Shown here: positions 1 to 9,120 of the stretch, in pieces
How positions within the stretch are numbered: the first letter of the stretch is position 1
Layout: the number at the start of each line of letters is the position of its first letter
Origin: Terfezia claveryi
Lineage: Eukaryota; Ascomycota; Pezizomycetes; Pezizales; Pezizaceae
Assembly (NCBI GenBank): GCA_015179025.1
Contig: WHUX01000377.1
Coordinates: 1-35,398 of the forward strand
Length of the DNA stretch: 35,398 bases
Reading direction: 5' to 3'
Notes under the pieces: model-generated
The model's input: only the letters and a program-made list of their open reading frames with translations
What the model was told of the DNA's origin: nothing
Databases searched by the model: none
Made by a program: the position numbers and the translations under genes

Positions 1-1
1 C

Positions 2-1847
2 GAAGGCCACCATTACTGGGCTGTGTGCCTTGCCACCCCCGTAATCTACCTGACCCAGGTGGTGCACCTGCCTGCGCACCTCGATGCCAATTCCCCTGTT
101 TCCCCTGTGCCCCTGAGTCCCCAAAAACCTCTGAATATTAGCTTCATCGGAGCAGGGGCTTTCGCTTACCTCACCAGGAGGCACAAGCTGAAGGCTCATG
201 TCCTGTCTATATATGAGGTGAACCTGGAGATCAATAAGATGCGGCCTAAGTAGGAGTGGAAGTCCCTGGTTCCGGATGAATATTACGAGTTCATTGATCT
301 ATTCTCGGAAAAGGCCGCGGAGAAACTCGCACCCCACCGACCCTATGACCATACTATTCCGCTGATAAAGGGTAAGACCCCTCCCTATGGGCCCCTCTAT
401 GGAATGTCCCGGTTAGAGCTGGAAGCTTTAAAGAAGTACTTGGAGGAAAACCTCAACAAGAGCTTCATTCGCCACAGCTCCTCACCAGCGGGCGCCCCGG
501 TGCTATTCGTCAAGAAATCGGATGGTTCTCTTAGGCTATGTGTGGACTATCGGGGGCTGAATGAGATAACGGTCAAGAACAGGTATCCCCTGCCTCTAAT
601 CCAGGAGACATTAGCCAGGCTTTCCAAGGCCAAATAGTTCACCAAACTGGATTTGAGAGGGGCATACAACCTGGTACGGATTGCCGAGGGGGAGGAGTGG
701 AAAACGGCCTTCCGAACTCGCTATGGCCACTTCGAGTACAATGTCATGCCCTTCGGCTTAACCAACGCCCTGGCCTCTTTCCAACACTTCATTAATGACA
801 CCCTGCGAGACTTTTTGGATGTGTTCTGCACGGCTTACCTCGACGATATCTTGATTTATTCGGATACCCTAGCAGAACACAAGATTCATGTCCGGCAGGT
901 GTTGGAAAAGCTGGAGCAAGCCGGATTGTACCTCAAGCCCGAGAAATGCAAGTTTCATGTGCAGGAAGTCAAGTATCTGGGACTGATCATCACCACGGAG
1001 GGCATCAGGATGGACCCTGCCAAGGTTACCGCTGTCCAGGAATGGCAAATCTCAGCAAATGTCAAGGACGTCCAAGCCTTCCTGGGATTCGCTAACTTCT
1101 ACCGACAGTTCATTCTAAGATATTCGAAGATCGTAGCCCCCCTCACCGCATTGACCAAAAAAGACTAGCGTTTCGACAGGAATCCAGAAGCCCAATCTGC
1201 CTTCCAGAACCTCAAGGAAGCCTTCTGCTCAGCACCGATCCTGGCCCACTTCGATCCCGATCGAGAATGCATTGTCGAAACTGATACCTCCGACTACGTC
1301 TCCACTGGAATACTGTCTCAAAATGATAATAATGGTATCCTCCACCCAGTGGCATACTTCTCAAAAAAGCACTCCCCGGCGGAGTGTAATTATGAAATCT
1401 ATGATAAGGAGTTAATGGCCATTGTGCGAGCATTCGAGGAGTGGAGGCCACACCTGGAGTCAGCCAAGGGAATTATCGAGGTACTGTCCGATTATAAGAA
1501 CCTTGAGTACTTTACTACCACCAAGCTGCTTAACCGGCGGCAGACTAGGTGGTCGGAGTTCCTCTCCCGGTTTAACTTCAAGATCAAATACCGGCCAGAA
1601 AAGGCTGGTGGGAAACTGGATGCTTTGACTAGGAGATTAGGAGACCTCCCTAAAGGGGGGGATGAAAGGCTAAAATACCAGAATCAGGTGGTATTGAAGC
1701 CCGAAAACCTTGATCTGGCAGCCAATACCCTTGCTGAAGTGGAAGCCGACCTCCAACAGTTGGTGAAACAGGCTTACGAAGAAGACCCCCTGGCCAAAGA
1801 CATCATCACCGCAGTGGATTCCGGCCAGCGTCACCACCCCAAGATTT
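2..1847 (+). pseudogene. pol: Element A pol, left part: PR-RT linker, reverse transcriptase, RNase H
   Basis: Pol polyprotein fragment that would copy element RNA into DNA in virus-like particles. One reading frame (codons starting at 2, 5, 8 and so on) runs through the whole fragment. It holds a short Pro-rich linker (about 85-130), RT with [18 protein letters not shown] near 543-596 and the catalytic YLDD at 836-847, then RNase H with the ETDTSD acidic motif near 1280 and the KELMAIV/[11 protein letters not shown] region near 1405-1510 (here YKNLEYF). Three in-frame TAG codons break it (251-253, 635-637, 1166-1168). The second replaces the Trp of AKWFTKLDL seen in C. Near 1160 several codons present in C and D are missing. 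The frame ends where B is inserted. Confidence 0.93.
1843..1847. repeat. Target site duplication of element B, left copy (GATTT)
   Basis: GATTT stands directly before the TGTAATGAAT end of B and is repeated at 17044-17048 after the CCATTACA end. Removing B and one copy restores the A integrase sequence as seen in D at 25306-25315. Confidence 0.95.
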
Positions 1848-2144
1848 TGTAATGAATGGTACTAGACAGTATTCATTCGGTACCGTTTATACAATCTATA
1901 TCCGTAGGCACGGACGTTTGTGTATTTCGGTTCTGCTGAGGTGAGACCTCAGAAGGGTAGGGAGATTACTATGTGGGACATTCCCGAAGGGAACAGTAAT
2001 TAACTGGTGTAATCTATCTTATATGATTTGTGCTATCTAAGCTATATGATCTTGATCTGATCGGAATATAGGCTTGCTTGCTCTGAAGGCTTGCTTGGTT
2101 GCTTCTTGTCTTTCTTCTGTGGATTCCAGAGGGAATCCAGCAGC

Positions 2145-2153
2145 CTATTTATA
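2145..2153 (-). promoter_or_regulatory. TATA box in B 3' LTR
   Basis: The minus strand reads TATAAATAG inside a GC-richer context (GAGTATAAATAGGC). It has the orientation expected for element B transcription and is identical in the other LTR (16659-16667). Confidence 0.7.
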
Positions 2154-2231
2154 CTCCTCTGAGATCTGATGACTAAGGAAATAAATACAATAAAGGGTGG
2201 CACACCAGAAGGTGGTGCGCTGTACAAAAGG

Positions 2232-2333
2232 GGTCATGTGGCCATAGTAATGAGTCACACGCCATAAACGATGGTCATGTGGCCATAGTAATAAGTCACA
2301 CGCCTTAAACAGAGGTCACGCGGCCATAATGAG
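2232..2333 (-). repeat. 41-bp tandem repeats in U3 of B LTR
   Basis: About two and a half copies of a 41-bp unit beginning GGTCATGTGGCCATAG (starts at 2232, 2273 and 2314) lie upstream of the TATA box in B orientation. They are also present in the other LTR, near 16746-16847. Their position resembles repeated upstream activating elements in retrotransposon promoters. That role is inference. Confidence 0.75.
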
Positions 2334-2529
2334 GGTGTCTTCATATGGCAAGTGCCATGGAACTTCCCATGGCAGATTTCGCGTGCTATGGACGCTTATA
2401 AAACAGTATGGGGTGGTAGAAGGCTAGTCCTTCAACCAAGAGGCTTAGTTACATAACATAGTAGTAATATAGGAAATACAGAAATATATAATCAATTATA
2501 TAAGCAATGAGATAACGTTCTCCATTACA

Positions 2530-2546
2530 CTTCCCCACATAGAAGG
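2530..2546 (-). other. Polypurine tract of element B
   Basis: On the minus strand the bases directly before the 3' LTR read TTCTATGTGGGGAAG, ending in a purine run. This is the expected primer site for plus-strand DNA synthesis. The pol stop codon (2558-2560) is only 28 nt from the LTR. Confidence 0.6.
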
Positions 2547-2557
2547 ATTTCCTATCC

Positions 2558-3434
2558 TTACTTCCTTTGCTCTGCCATATTGGTTTCCATACGTCCTAAG
2601 ATCTGATGCATTGTTAATACATTAGCATTAATGTGAATATCCTTAGTGTTTCCTTGACTCATGATTCTATCTCGTTCTTGTTGAATGAGAGCTCGGGTCT
2701 CATCTCTGGTTCGTAGTCCTTGTTTTCCTTTAGTCCTTCGATGTCTCTTGAATGTATCTTCCATACTTCCGGTCATCCAGAAGTCTTGAAGAATTTCGGT
2801 GGTGATATCCTTGGCATTTACCCAGGAATCATATTTAGGAGTGTATCCTAGCCATCTGACCTTATATTGTCTTTCTCCAGTTCGAGGAGCTGTTCTGAAT
2901 TCTAATACCTTTTCAACTTCATAACGATCTTCTTGAATTAGTCCTGATTCCTGAAATTGTCTGTGAGGGAACTGGGTAGGATCATTTTTGTAGTATGGTT
3001 TGAGTTTGCTAATATGAAAAGTATTATATATGAGGTGGAGGTCAGGTTGACTGGATAGGTCTAGGCTATAGTTATTGCGTTTCCGATTACTAGAAATAAT
3101 GGGAAAAGGGCCTAGCCATTTTGGTTTGAGTTTGGGTGAGACGTTCGATAGGTTGACGTTTTCTGAGGAAAGCATAACTTGTTGTCCGACTGAAAATTTA
3201 GCTGTATTGGGTAGTCGTTTGTTCGCTTGAGATGCTTGAGTCTTCTTGGCGTCATATAGGTTTTTAGACGTTACCTCATGACGTTCATTTGCTGGTACAT
3301 ATGCATTAATGGGGTATGGAAGTATCGATATGCCAAGATGTGCATTAAATCCAAATAGTATGGAAAAGGGACTATTCTGTCTAGTGGCATTATATCTAGA
3401 GTTAAGTTTCAACTGTATCTCTGGTAGTTTCTGT
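2558..3434 (-). pseudogene. pol: Element B integrase C-terminal part with chromodomain
   Basis: This is the 3' end of B pol, separated from the catalytic integrase part (9666 onward) by element C. The frame is open from the insertion point to the TAA at 2558-2560. It begins with the conserved post-catalytic region (NSPFSILFGFNAHLG), continues with the GPF-type segment (PKWLGPFPIISS) and then a chromodomain (YEVEKVLEFRTA, QYKVRWLGYTPKYDSWV). Chromodomains of this kind tether integrase to methylated histone H3 and bias insertion. A basic, Gln-rich tail of about 80 residues follows. No stop codon lies within this part. Confidence 0.92.
3430..3434. repeat. Target site duplication of element C, left copy (TCTGT)
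   Basis: TCTGT precedes the TGTCACAAC end of C and is repeated at 9666-9670 after its right end. It lies in the B integrase gene. Confidence 0.92.
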
Positions 3435-3509
3435 TGTCACAACCGTCCTTTCCTAGCCAGGTTTGAGAGTCGGACGGGATTATTGTTGATTGATATCGTT
3501 GTTATCTCT

Positions 3510-3536
3510 GTTCCCGAGATAAGGGGTCTCGGGAAC
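3510..3536. promoter_or_regulatory. Palindrome upstream of TATA in C 5' LTR
   Basis: GTTCCCGAGA (3510-3519) and TCTCGGGAAC (3527-3536) are perfect 10-bp inverted repeats with a 7-base spacer, about 40 bp before the TATA box. The same structure is in the C 3' LTR (9196-9222) and the A LTR (18704-18730). It could bind a dimeric activator or repressor. That function is inference. Confidence 0.55.
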
Positions 3537-3575
3537 CTTATTCCTTCCGGTAGCCTTGGCCAGGAAGAAAGCCTG

Positions 3576-3583
3576 TATATATA
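3576..3583 (+). promoter_or_regulatory. TATA box in C 5' LTR
   Basis: TATATATAG in plus orientation. It is matched at 9262-9269 (C 3' LTR), 18770-18779 (A), 21358-21365 and 27001-27008 (D). A conserved ATCCAA[C/T]GT segment follows about 40 nt downstream in each LTR except the D 3' copy, which is mutated. Confidence 0.7.
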
Positions 3584-3844
3584 GCTTGCTCTCTCAGCCC
3601 TCTTGTTGGATCCTCATCCAATGTCTTGTATATCCAATACAGGACCTTGCTTCCCCCAGCGCTTGTACACCTCCCTTGTGCACATCCTTGTCTCGAACAA
3701 ACAACTCTGCAGTACAGCTGCCTCCATTGACACACGCGGCAACTGCCTCCACGTGTCTCGTGTCTCTTGCCTCTTGCCTCTTGCCTCTTGCCTCTTGCCT
3801 CTTGCCTCTTGCCCTTGCCCCCGTCTCAGTCTTCCCCTGGTCAT

Positions 3845-3915
3845 ACACGTAGCGTTCCTACGTGTGTCTTACCCTAGCCTTTCCCCCGATCACACACGTA
3901 GCGCTCCTACGTGTG
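3845..3915 (+). other. Two copies of a CACGTAG/CTACGTG hairpin in the transcribed part of C LTR
   Basis: The first is ACACGTAG (3845-3852), a five-base loop and CTACGTGT (3858-3865). The second is CACACGTAG (3893-3901), a five-base loop and CTACGTGTG (3907-3915). Both lie well downstream of the TATA box, so they should be in the element RNA. One copy is present in A (near 19078-19100, partly mutated) and one in each D LTR (near 21599-21621). Possible roles include RNA 3'-end formation, dimerisation or packaging. Confidence 0.5.
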
Positions 3916-3983
3916 CGATTGCCCCTTGCCACTTCCCCGGCGTACCCCTTAGTCGCCTTGTCCCCCAGAGCCCTCGTTACACT

Positions 3984-3992
3984 ACGTTGGAT
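3984..3992 (+). other. Candidate primer binding site of element C (self-priming type)
   Basis: ACGTTGGAT starts 3 nt after the 5' LTR. It is the exact reverse complement of ATCCAACGT at 9301-9309 of the 3' LTR. The 5' LTR copy, ATCCAATGT at 3616-3624, pairs with one G-U wobble. That segment lies about 40 nt after the TATA box, close to where the RNA should begin. I see no match to a tRNA 3' end that I recognise. D has the same site at 21691-21699. Confidence 0.5.
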
Positions 3993-4012
3993 CTTTGAGA
4001 CCAACCGGTACG

Positions 4013-5146
4013 ATGTCCGCGAACATTCCACTACCCACCGATAGATTCGTAGCCTGGAGGGCGACTCCGATCCCATCAGACCCGACAGAACTATCAGCAT
4101 ACCGACGAACTGTGATCGAGATATTCACAGATACTTATGCCATCGGCGAACAACAAGGAGCGGACCTTCAGAAAGCCGAAAGGCGAATCCGAGAAGCTGA
4201 AGATGAAATAACCCTCCTCCGAGAAGATGCAGCAGAGGACAGGATAACCATCCGGAGACTGACTCGTGCTTTGGACCTGACCGATGGTCCAAAAAACCAG
4301 AAAACACAAGACCTACCCACCCCGCCCAAGTTTAATGGGGACCGGGGCCGGCTACGAGCATGGAAAAACTCTGTGCAGATAAAACTCTCTGGGGACTCGG
4401 CGAAGTTCCCCACCGTCCACCACCAGCTCTCATACGTCTATGGCCTACTGGAGGGTAAGGCCATGGACCAGGTACAGCCCTTCGTCAAGGCCACGGGGAT
4501 TGATCTAGTAGACATCCCAGCACTAATGGCAATCCTGGACCGAGCCTTCGGAGACCCGGATCCTAAAGGAACCGCCAGCAGGGCCCTGCGAGACCTCAAG
4601 CAAAAACACAATGAACTGTCAGCCTATGTCGCTGAGTTCTCCAGGCTAGCAGCAGAGCTCAATTGGAATGACGAAGCCAAGCTCGATCAGTTCAAAGACG
4701 GGCTTACCTTCGAGCTGAAAAAGGCTCTGGTTTACTGCCCACCGACCAAGACCCTGGAGGGACTTATTGAACAAGCTAGCTGGGTGGAACAGCAGACAGC
4801 GGCACTCAGAGCCCCCAAAAAGACACTCCCGACCTCGACTCCCTGTACACCATTTCTGACAGCACGCACCCAACAACAACAACCCACACCAGTCAATAAT
4901 CCTGCACACCCCTCCCTAGTAGCGGGTGGGGCTGCCCCCATGGACCTGTCAGCAGGTAGACCTCGTCTTACCCAGGAGGAAAGGGACCGTCGCCGCACTC
5001 AGGGTTTGTGCATTGCATGCGGAAAGGGGGACCATTTTATTGCGGCATGTCTCCTCCGAAAAAACCGCTCCCTGGCCGCTCATGCCATCTAGGAAGCCCG
5101 GATCGAGGAGGTTGACGAGGTGGGAAAAGCCCTGTCCCTTGCCTAG
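4013..5146 (+). pseudogene. gag: Element C gag, nearly intact (one premature TAG)
   Basis: Structural protein of the virus-like particle, which binds and packages element RNA. The start at 4013 (MSANIPLPTDRF) matches the D gag start. Residues about 40-90 form a charged, coiled-coil-like segment, followed by the retrotransposon gag domain (TPPKFNGDRGRL...AWKNSVQIKL) and a Pro/Gln-rich stretch. At the C-terminus is a CCHC zinc knuckle, CIACGKGDHFIAAC (5009-5050). The frame is open for 359 codons to a TAG at 5090-5092. The D sequence shows that gag normally continues another 18 codons, and the same frame in C ends at TAG 5144-5146. The TAG at 5090 is therefore probably a mutation that leaves all known domains intact. 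Confidence 0.9.
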
Positions 5147-5186
5147 TCACTGACACTACAAGGGACCTGCCCCAGGCCATTTATCT

Positions 5187-6139
5187 TTGTCTGAATTTTC
5201 TGTGTATTCCGCTTCTTCTGTTGTTGACGAATCTCGCTTGTTCAGCGAGCATTTTGTTGTATCTATCTCTCTCAATATCAATGATAGAACGATTACCACG
5301 TCAGCCCTTATAGATTGCGGAGCCTCAGGAATTGCATTCGTTGACCAGGCCTTTGTCAGTAAATTCGTTATACCCACGTCCAAGCTCAAAACCCCCACGT
5401 TCTGGATGTTATCGACGGTCGACCCATCTCCTCTGGGGATATCACTGATATTGCATGCGTGCCTGCCCTGGTCGGGGATCACTCCGAGGCAAACCTCCCA
5501 ATGTTCGTGACAAAGCTCAAATACCCGATTGTCTTTGGAATCCCCTAGCTTAGAATGCATGATGTATCGGTCAGCTTCAGCTCCTACACCCTGCAGTTCA
5601 ACAGCCAATATTGCAAAAAGCACTGCGGGAATCCAAAGGCCACTGTCACTGGGTTGTGTGCCTTGCCCACCCCGATAATCCACCCGACCCAGGTGGTGCA
5701 CCTGCCTGCGCACCTCGATGCCAATTCCCCTGTTCCCCCCACTTTTCCCCCTGTGCCCCCGATTTCCCCTGTGCCCCCGGTTTCCCCTGTGCCCCCGGTT
5801 CCCCCTGTCCCCTCTGTGCCCCCGGGTCCCCAAAAACCTTTGAATGTTAGCTTCATCGGGGCAGGGGCTTTTGCTTACCTCACCAGGAGGCACAAGCTGA
5901 AGGCTCATGCCCTATCTATACACGAGGTTAACCTGGAAATCAACAAGATGCGGCCTAAGGAGGAGTGGAAGGCTATGGTCCTGGATGAATATCACGAGTT
6001 TATTGATCTGTTCTCGGAAAAAGCTGCGGAGAAGCTGGCGCCCCACCGGCCATATGACCACACGATTCCGCTAATAGAGGGTAAGACCCCCCCCTATGGG
6101 CCCCTCTACGGAATTCCCGGTTGGAGCTGGAAGCTTTGA
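5187..6139 (+). pseudogene. pol: Element C pol: aspartic protease and Pro-rich linker
   Basis: The protease releases mature Gag and Pol products. It starts around 5187 (the first recognisable codon is TTG, with no clear ATG). Its active site is ALIDCGASGIAF, so the usual D-S/T-G triad is D-C-G, and D has the same. Near 5397 the frame shifts and continues as VIDGRPISSG. A TAG near 5549 replaces the Trp of D (GIPW). A Pro-rich linker of repeated PVPP units follows (about 5728-5835) and then a region leading to RT. A 1-bp deletion near 6115, relative to A, ends the frame at 6139. Pol is in a different frame from gag, separated by the gag stop. Confidence 0.88.
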
Positions 6140-7588
6140 AGAAATACTTGGAGGAAAACCTCAACAAGAGCTTTATTCGCCATAGCTCCTCCCCAGCGGG
6201 TGCCCCTGTGCTGTTCGTGAAGAAGTCGGACGGCTCTCTTCGGTTGTGTGTTGATTATCGTGGCCTGAACGAGATAACGGTCAAGAACAGGTATCCCCTA
6301 CCTCTGATCCAGGAAACATTAGCCAGGCTCTCCAAGGCAAAATGGTTCACCAAACTGGATTTAAGAGGGGCTTACAACCTGGTACAGATCGCCGAGGGGG
6401 AGGAGTGGAAAACTGCCTTCCGGACGCGATATGGCCATTTTGAGTATAATGTGATGCCTTTCGGCTTAACCAATGCCCCCGCCTCTTTTCAGCACTTTAT
6501 CAATGATACTCTGCGGGACTTTCTGGACGTATTCTGCACCGCCTACCTGGACGATATCCTCATTTACTCGGATACCCTAGCAAACACAAGATCCACGTCC
6601 GACAAGTGCTGGAGAAGCTGGAGGAAGCTGGGTTATATCTGAAGCCGGAAAAATGCGAGTTCTGTGTGCAGAAGGTCAAGTATCTGAGGCTAATTATCAC
6701 CACGGAGGGCATCCAGATGGACCCTGCGAAGGTTGCTGCGATCCAGGAGTGGGAAACTCCAGCCAACCTCAAGGATGTACAGGCCTTCCTGGGTTTTGCT
6801 AACTTCTATCGCCGGTTCATTCTGGGATATTCGAAGATCGTGGCACCACTGACAGCATTAACCAAGACCAAGGGCATGGAAAAGGGCCAACGCTTCCAGT
6901 GGGGTCTGGAAGCCCAATCTGCCTTCGAGAAACTCAAGGAAGCCTTCTGCTCAGCCCCGATCCTGGCCCACTTCGACCCCGACAGCGAGTGTATCGTAGA
7001 AACAGATGCCTCCACTATGTGTCCGCCGGAATCCTGTCCCAGCATGTGAACGGCATCCTCCACCCAGTGGCATACTTCTCAAAAAAGCACTCTCCGGCGG
7101 AGTGTAATTATGAAATCTATGATAAGGAGTTAATGGCCATTGTGCGAGCATTCGAGGAGTGGAGGCCACACCTGGAGTCAGCCAAGGGGATCATTGAGGT
7201 GCTATCCGATCATAAGAATCTTGAGTACTTCACCACCACTAAGCTGCTGAACCGACGGCAGGCTAGGTGGTCGGAGTTCTTATCTCGATTCAACTTCAAG
7301 ATCAAGTATCGGCCTGGAAAGGCTGGTGGGAAACCAGACGCACTGACCAGGAGATCAGGAGATCTCCCTAAAGGGGGGGATGAAAGGCTGAAGTACCAAA
7401 ATCAGGTGGTACTGAAACCTGAAAATCTCGACCTGGCGGCCACTAGCCATGCTGATGCTGATGCTGATGCTGATGCTGATGCTGATGCGATGCTGATGCT
7501 GATGCTAAAGCTGAAGCGAACCCAGGAGCAGATCTCCTTCTGCGGATACAACGGGCATATGTGGAGGACGACCTGGTTAAGGATATAA
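6121..7588 (+). pseudogene. pol: Element C pol: reverse transcriptase and RNase H
   Basis: RT copies element RNA into DNA and RNase H degrades the RNA strand. RT runs at about 6121-6840 with [34 protein letters not shown] and the catalytic YLDD (6544-6555). RNase H follows (CIVETDAS, then [19 protein letters not shown] and DHKNLEYF). Three frames are used in succession. One base is missing near 6583 (GCAAACAC against GCAGAACAC in A) and one near 7013 (CCTCCACT against CCTCCCACT in D). The protein ends in a GCTGAT hexanucleotide run (about 7450-7500), where the frame shifts again. The residues at the catalytic sites look normal. Confidence 0.92.
7450..7510 (+). repeat. GCTGAT hexanucleotide repeat in C pol linker
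   Basis: About six GCTGAT units, then a break (GCGATGCTGAT) and more GCTGAT-like units, encode an Ala-Asp run between RNase H and integrase. In D the same place has an acidic but non-repeated stretch (VEAEAEADIVDVEANADAG). In A it is much shorter. The irregular unit coincides with a frameshift. Confidence 0.85.
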
Positions 7589-8787
7589 TCGCTGCAGTGG
7601 AGTCTGGACAGCACCGTCACACCAAGATTTCCCTAGCCGAGTGCACCACTCAGGACGGCCTCCTATACCACCTAGATCGGCTCTATATACCTGAAGGAGA
7701 GCTGCGGATGCAGCTGATCACGGAATACCATGATACCCTGGCTGCGGGTCATCCTGGGGTAGCTAAAATGTTAGAGCTGCTAGCTAGGCAATATACATGG
7801 ATTGACCAACGAAGGAGGTGGAGCGGTACATACGGAATTGCCATGTCTGCAAGCGTGCCAAACCCACCCGCCACGCTCCGTATGGTACCCTGAAGCCCCT
7901 GGAAGTCCCAGAACAACCCTGGCAACACCTAACTATGGACTTCGTCACGGATTGCCGGAAGACTCGGGATTCAACACCATCTTGATGGTAGTGGATTGGT
8001 TAACGAAAATGAGGCATGTGATACCCTGTCGAGACACCTGCTCGCCCCCGAATTGGCATCCCTCTACCTGGATAATGTCTTCCGTTACCATGGCCTCCCA
8101 GCGTCGATTGTCTCAGACCGTGGCCCTCAGTTCGTCGCGACTTCTGGAAAACATTCTGTGAGCTGTTGGGTATTGAAGTACACCTGTCTATGGCATACCA
8201 CCCTCAGACTGATGGCCAGTCAGAACGTATGAACGCCATCATGGAGCAATATCTGAGGGCGTACATCAATTACCAGCAGAATAACTGGGTTTCATTGCTG
8301 GCCACCTGCGAATTCTCCGCCAACAACCACTTCTCTGAGACCCTGAAGACCTCCCCATTCCTGGCCAATTATGGCTAGCACCCTCGGTTCGTAGACTCCC
8401 TGGCACCTCTGCGCAAGGCCAGGGAGAACGCCCCAGCTAAGGAGTTCGCCACGCAGATTTCTGAACTTCACTCTACCCTAAAGCCGAGCTGGGATATGCG
8501 CAAGCCAGGCAAGCTGAATATGCCAATGGATCACGGTTGCTAGCCCCCAAGTATCAGCCAGGAGATAAGGTGTGGCTCTCCAGCCGGCACTTCCGGATGG
8601 AACGGCCATCTCGCAAGCTCGACCACAAGTTCCTGGGTCCATTCGAGGTGTTGGCTGCTGTGGGCACTCATACCTATCGATTGAGGTTCCCCAAGGATAT
8701 CAAATGCCACCCGGTTGTACACGTATCAGAAATTGAGCCAGCGGCTGACGATCCCCTCCCAGGGCAGAAACACCCCCCTCCCCTCCT
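7561..8787 (+). pseudogene. pol: Element C pol: integrase
   Basis: Integrase inserts the element DNA into chromosomes. The fragments in order are the HHCC zinc region (EYHDTLAAGHPGVAK, then RNCHVCKRAKP), the catalytic core with TMDFVTD, SDRGPQF and GQSERMN (the D, D and E residues), and the C-terminal part with QPGDKVWLSSRHF and RKLDHKFLGPFEV. The reading frame changes at about 7812, 7948, 8045, 8140, 8480 and 8785, in most cases by loss of one base relative to D. A TAG at 8376-8378 replaces the Trp of D (YGWHPRF). The catalytic residues themselves are retained. Confidence 0.9.
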
Positions 8788-8988
8788 GTGGTGATCGAAG
8801 GTGAGGAGGAATGGGAGGTAGAGGAAGTGCTGGACTCCCGAAGAAGGTATGGGCACCTGCAATATAAGGTCAAATGGCTGGGAGATGAGGAGACGACCTG
8901 GCAACCAGCAGAGGACCTGGAAAACGCCCCTGACCTGGTCACCCTATTTCACCAGCGTTACCCTCTCAAGCCTCGCCCCGCTGAATGA
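8788..8988 (+). pseudogene. pol: Element C pol: chromodomain
   Basis: C-terminal targeting module. The segment EEEWEVEEVLDSRRRYGHLQ, followed by YKVKWLGDEETTWQPAEDL, is a typical chromodomain with its aromatic positions (W, Y, W). It ends at TGA 8986-8988. It is in a different frame from the integrase because a base is missing in the preceding poly-C stretch (about 8770-8790). The 130-bp sequence after it has a TTG repeat near 9029-9048, and comparable T/G repeats occupy the same place in A and D. Confidence 0.9.
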
Positions 8989-9107
8989 TATTTTTGTCTT
9001 GTCTTCGTTGATTTGGAGTTGGAATTATGATTGTTGTTGTTGTTGTTTCCTGTGTTGATTTTGCCGGTTATCTGCCCAGGCCTCCTCTTCGCTGGAGCTC
9101 TGAGCCT

Positions 9108-9120
9108 AAAGGGGGGATAG
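9108..9120 (+). other. Polypurine tract of element C
   Basis: AAAGGGGGGATAG directly before the 3' LTR, the primer site for plus-strand DNA. The same sequence is at 18600-18612 in A. D has AAAGGGAGGATAG. Confidence 0.85.

Larger units (their letters stand above)
1..1847 (+). mobile_element. Element A, left part (Ty3/gypsy chromovirus)
   Basis: This is the left visible part of an LTR retrotransposon whose 5' LTR, gag and protease lie before the window. By comparison with element C, about 2.2 kb is missing on the left. It stops at 1847, where the 5-bp duplication GATTT (1843-1847) is followed by the LTR of element B. The same element resumes at 17044 with GATTT and the next integrase codons. 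The join is in the integrase N-terminal region: the sequence before it matches D up to about 25308 and the sequence after it matches D from there on. Confidence 0.93.
1848..2529 (-). repeat. Element B 3' LTR (682 bp)
   Basis: Starts TGTAATGAAT and ends CCATTACA, so it has TG...CA ends with a short TGTAATG/CATTACA inverted repeat. It matches 16363-17043 with about 13 substitutions and one 1-bp gap by hand count (about 98% identity). Most differences are transitions. On the minus strand the TATA box is at 2145-2153, and a 41-bp repeat array lies upstream of it in U3. Confidence 0.95.
3435..3981 (+). repeat. Element C 5' LTR (547 bp)
   Basis: Runs from TGTCACAACC to CTCGTTACA. It differs from the 3' LTR (9121-9665) at about 15 positions plus two 1-bp gaps by hand count, mostly transitions. 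It holds a TATA box (3576-3583), a promoter-proximal palindrome (3510-3536), a run of about seven CTCTTGC units near 3764-3813, and two copies of a CACGTAG/CTACGTG hairpin (3845-3865, 3893-3915). Confidence 0.95.

Noticed and set aside
3556..3998. Plus and minus frames in the C LTR (and counterparts in the other LTRs)
   Set aside because: Produced by the CTCTTGC repeat and GC-rich LTR sequence. Located in regulatory DNA and not conserved as protein between A, C and D.
3982..4000. tRNA primer binding site beginning at TGG (3989)
   Set aside because: TGGATCTTTGAGACC and the D version TGGATCTTCTCGACC diverge after 8 bases and match no tRNA 3' end I recognise. The self-complementary 9-mer fits better, though a tRNA search was not possible.
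5156..5908. Minus-strand frame with collagen-like Gly-Asn-Arg-Gly-His repeats
   Set aside because: It is the complement of the Pro-rich linker (CCCCTGTGCCCCCGG repeats) of C pol, a shadow of the real gene.
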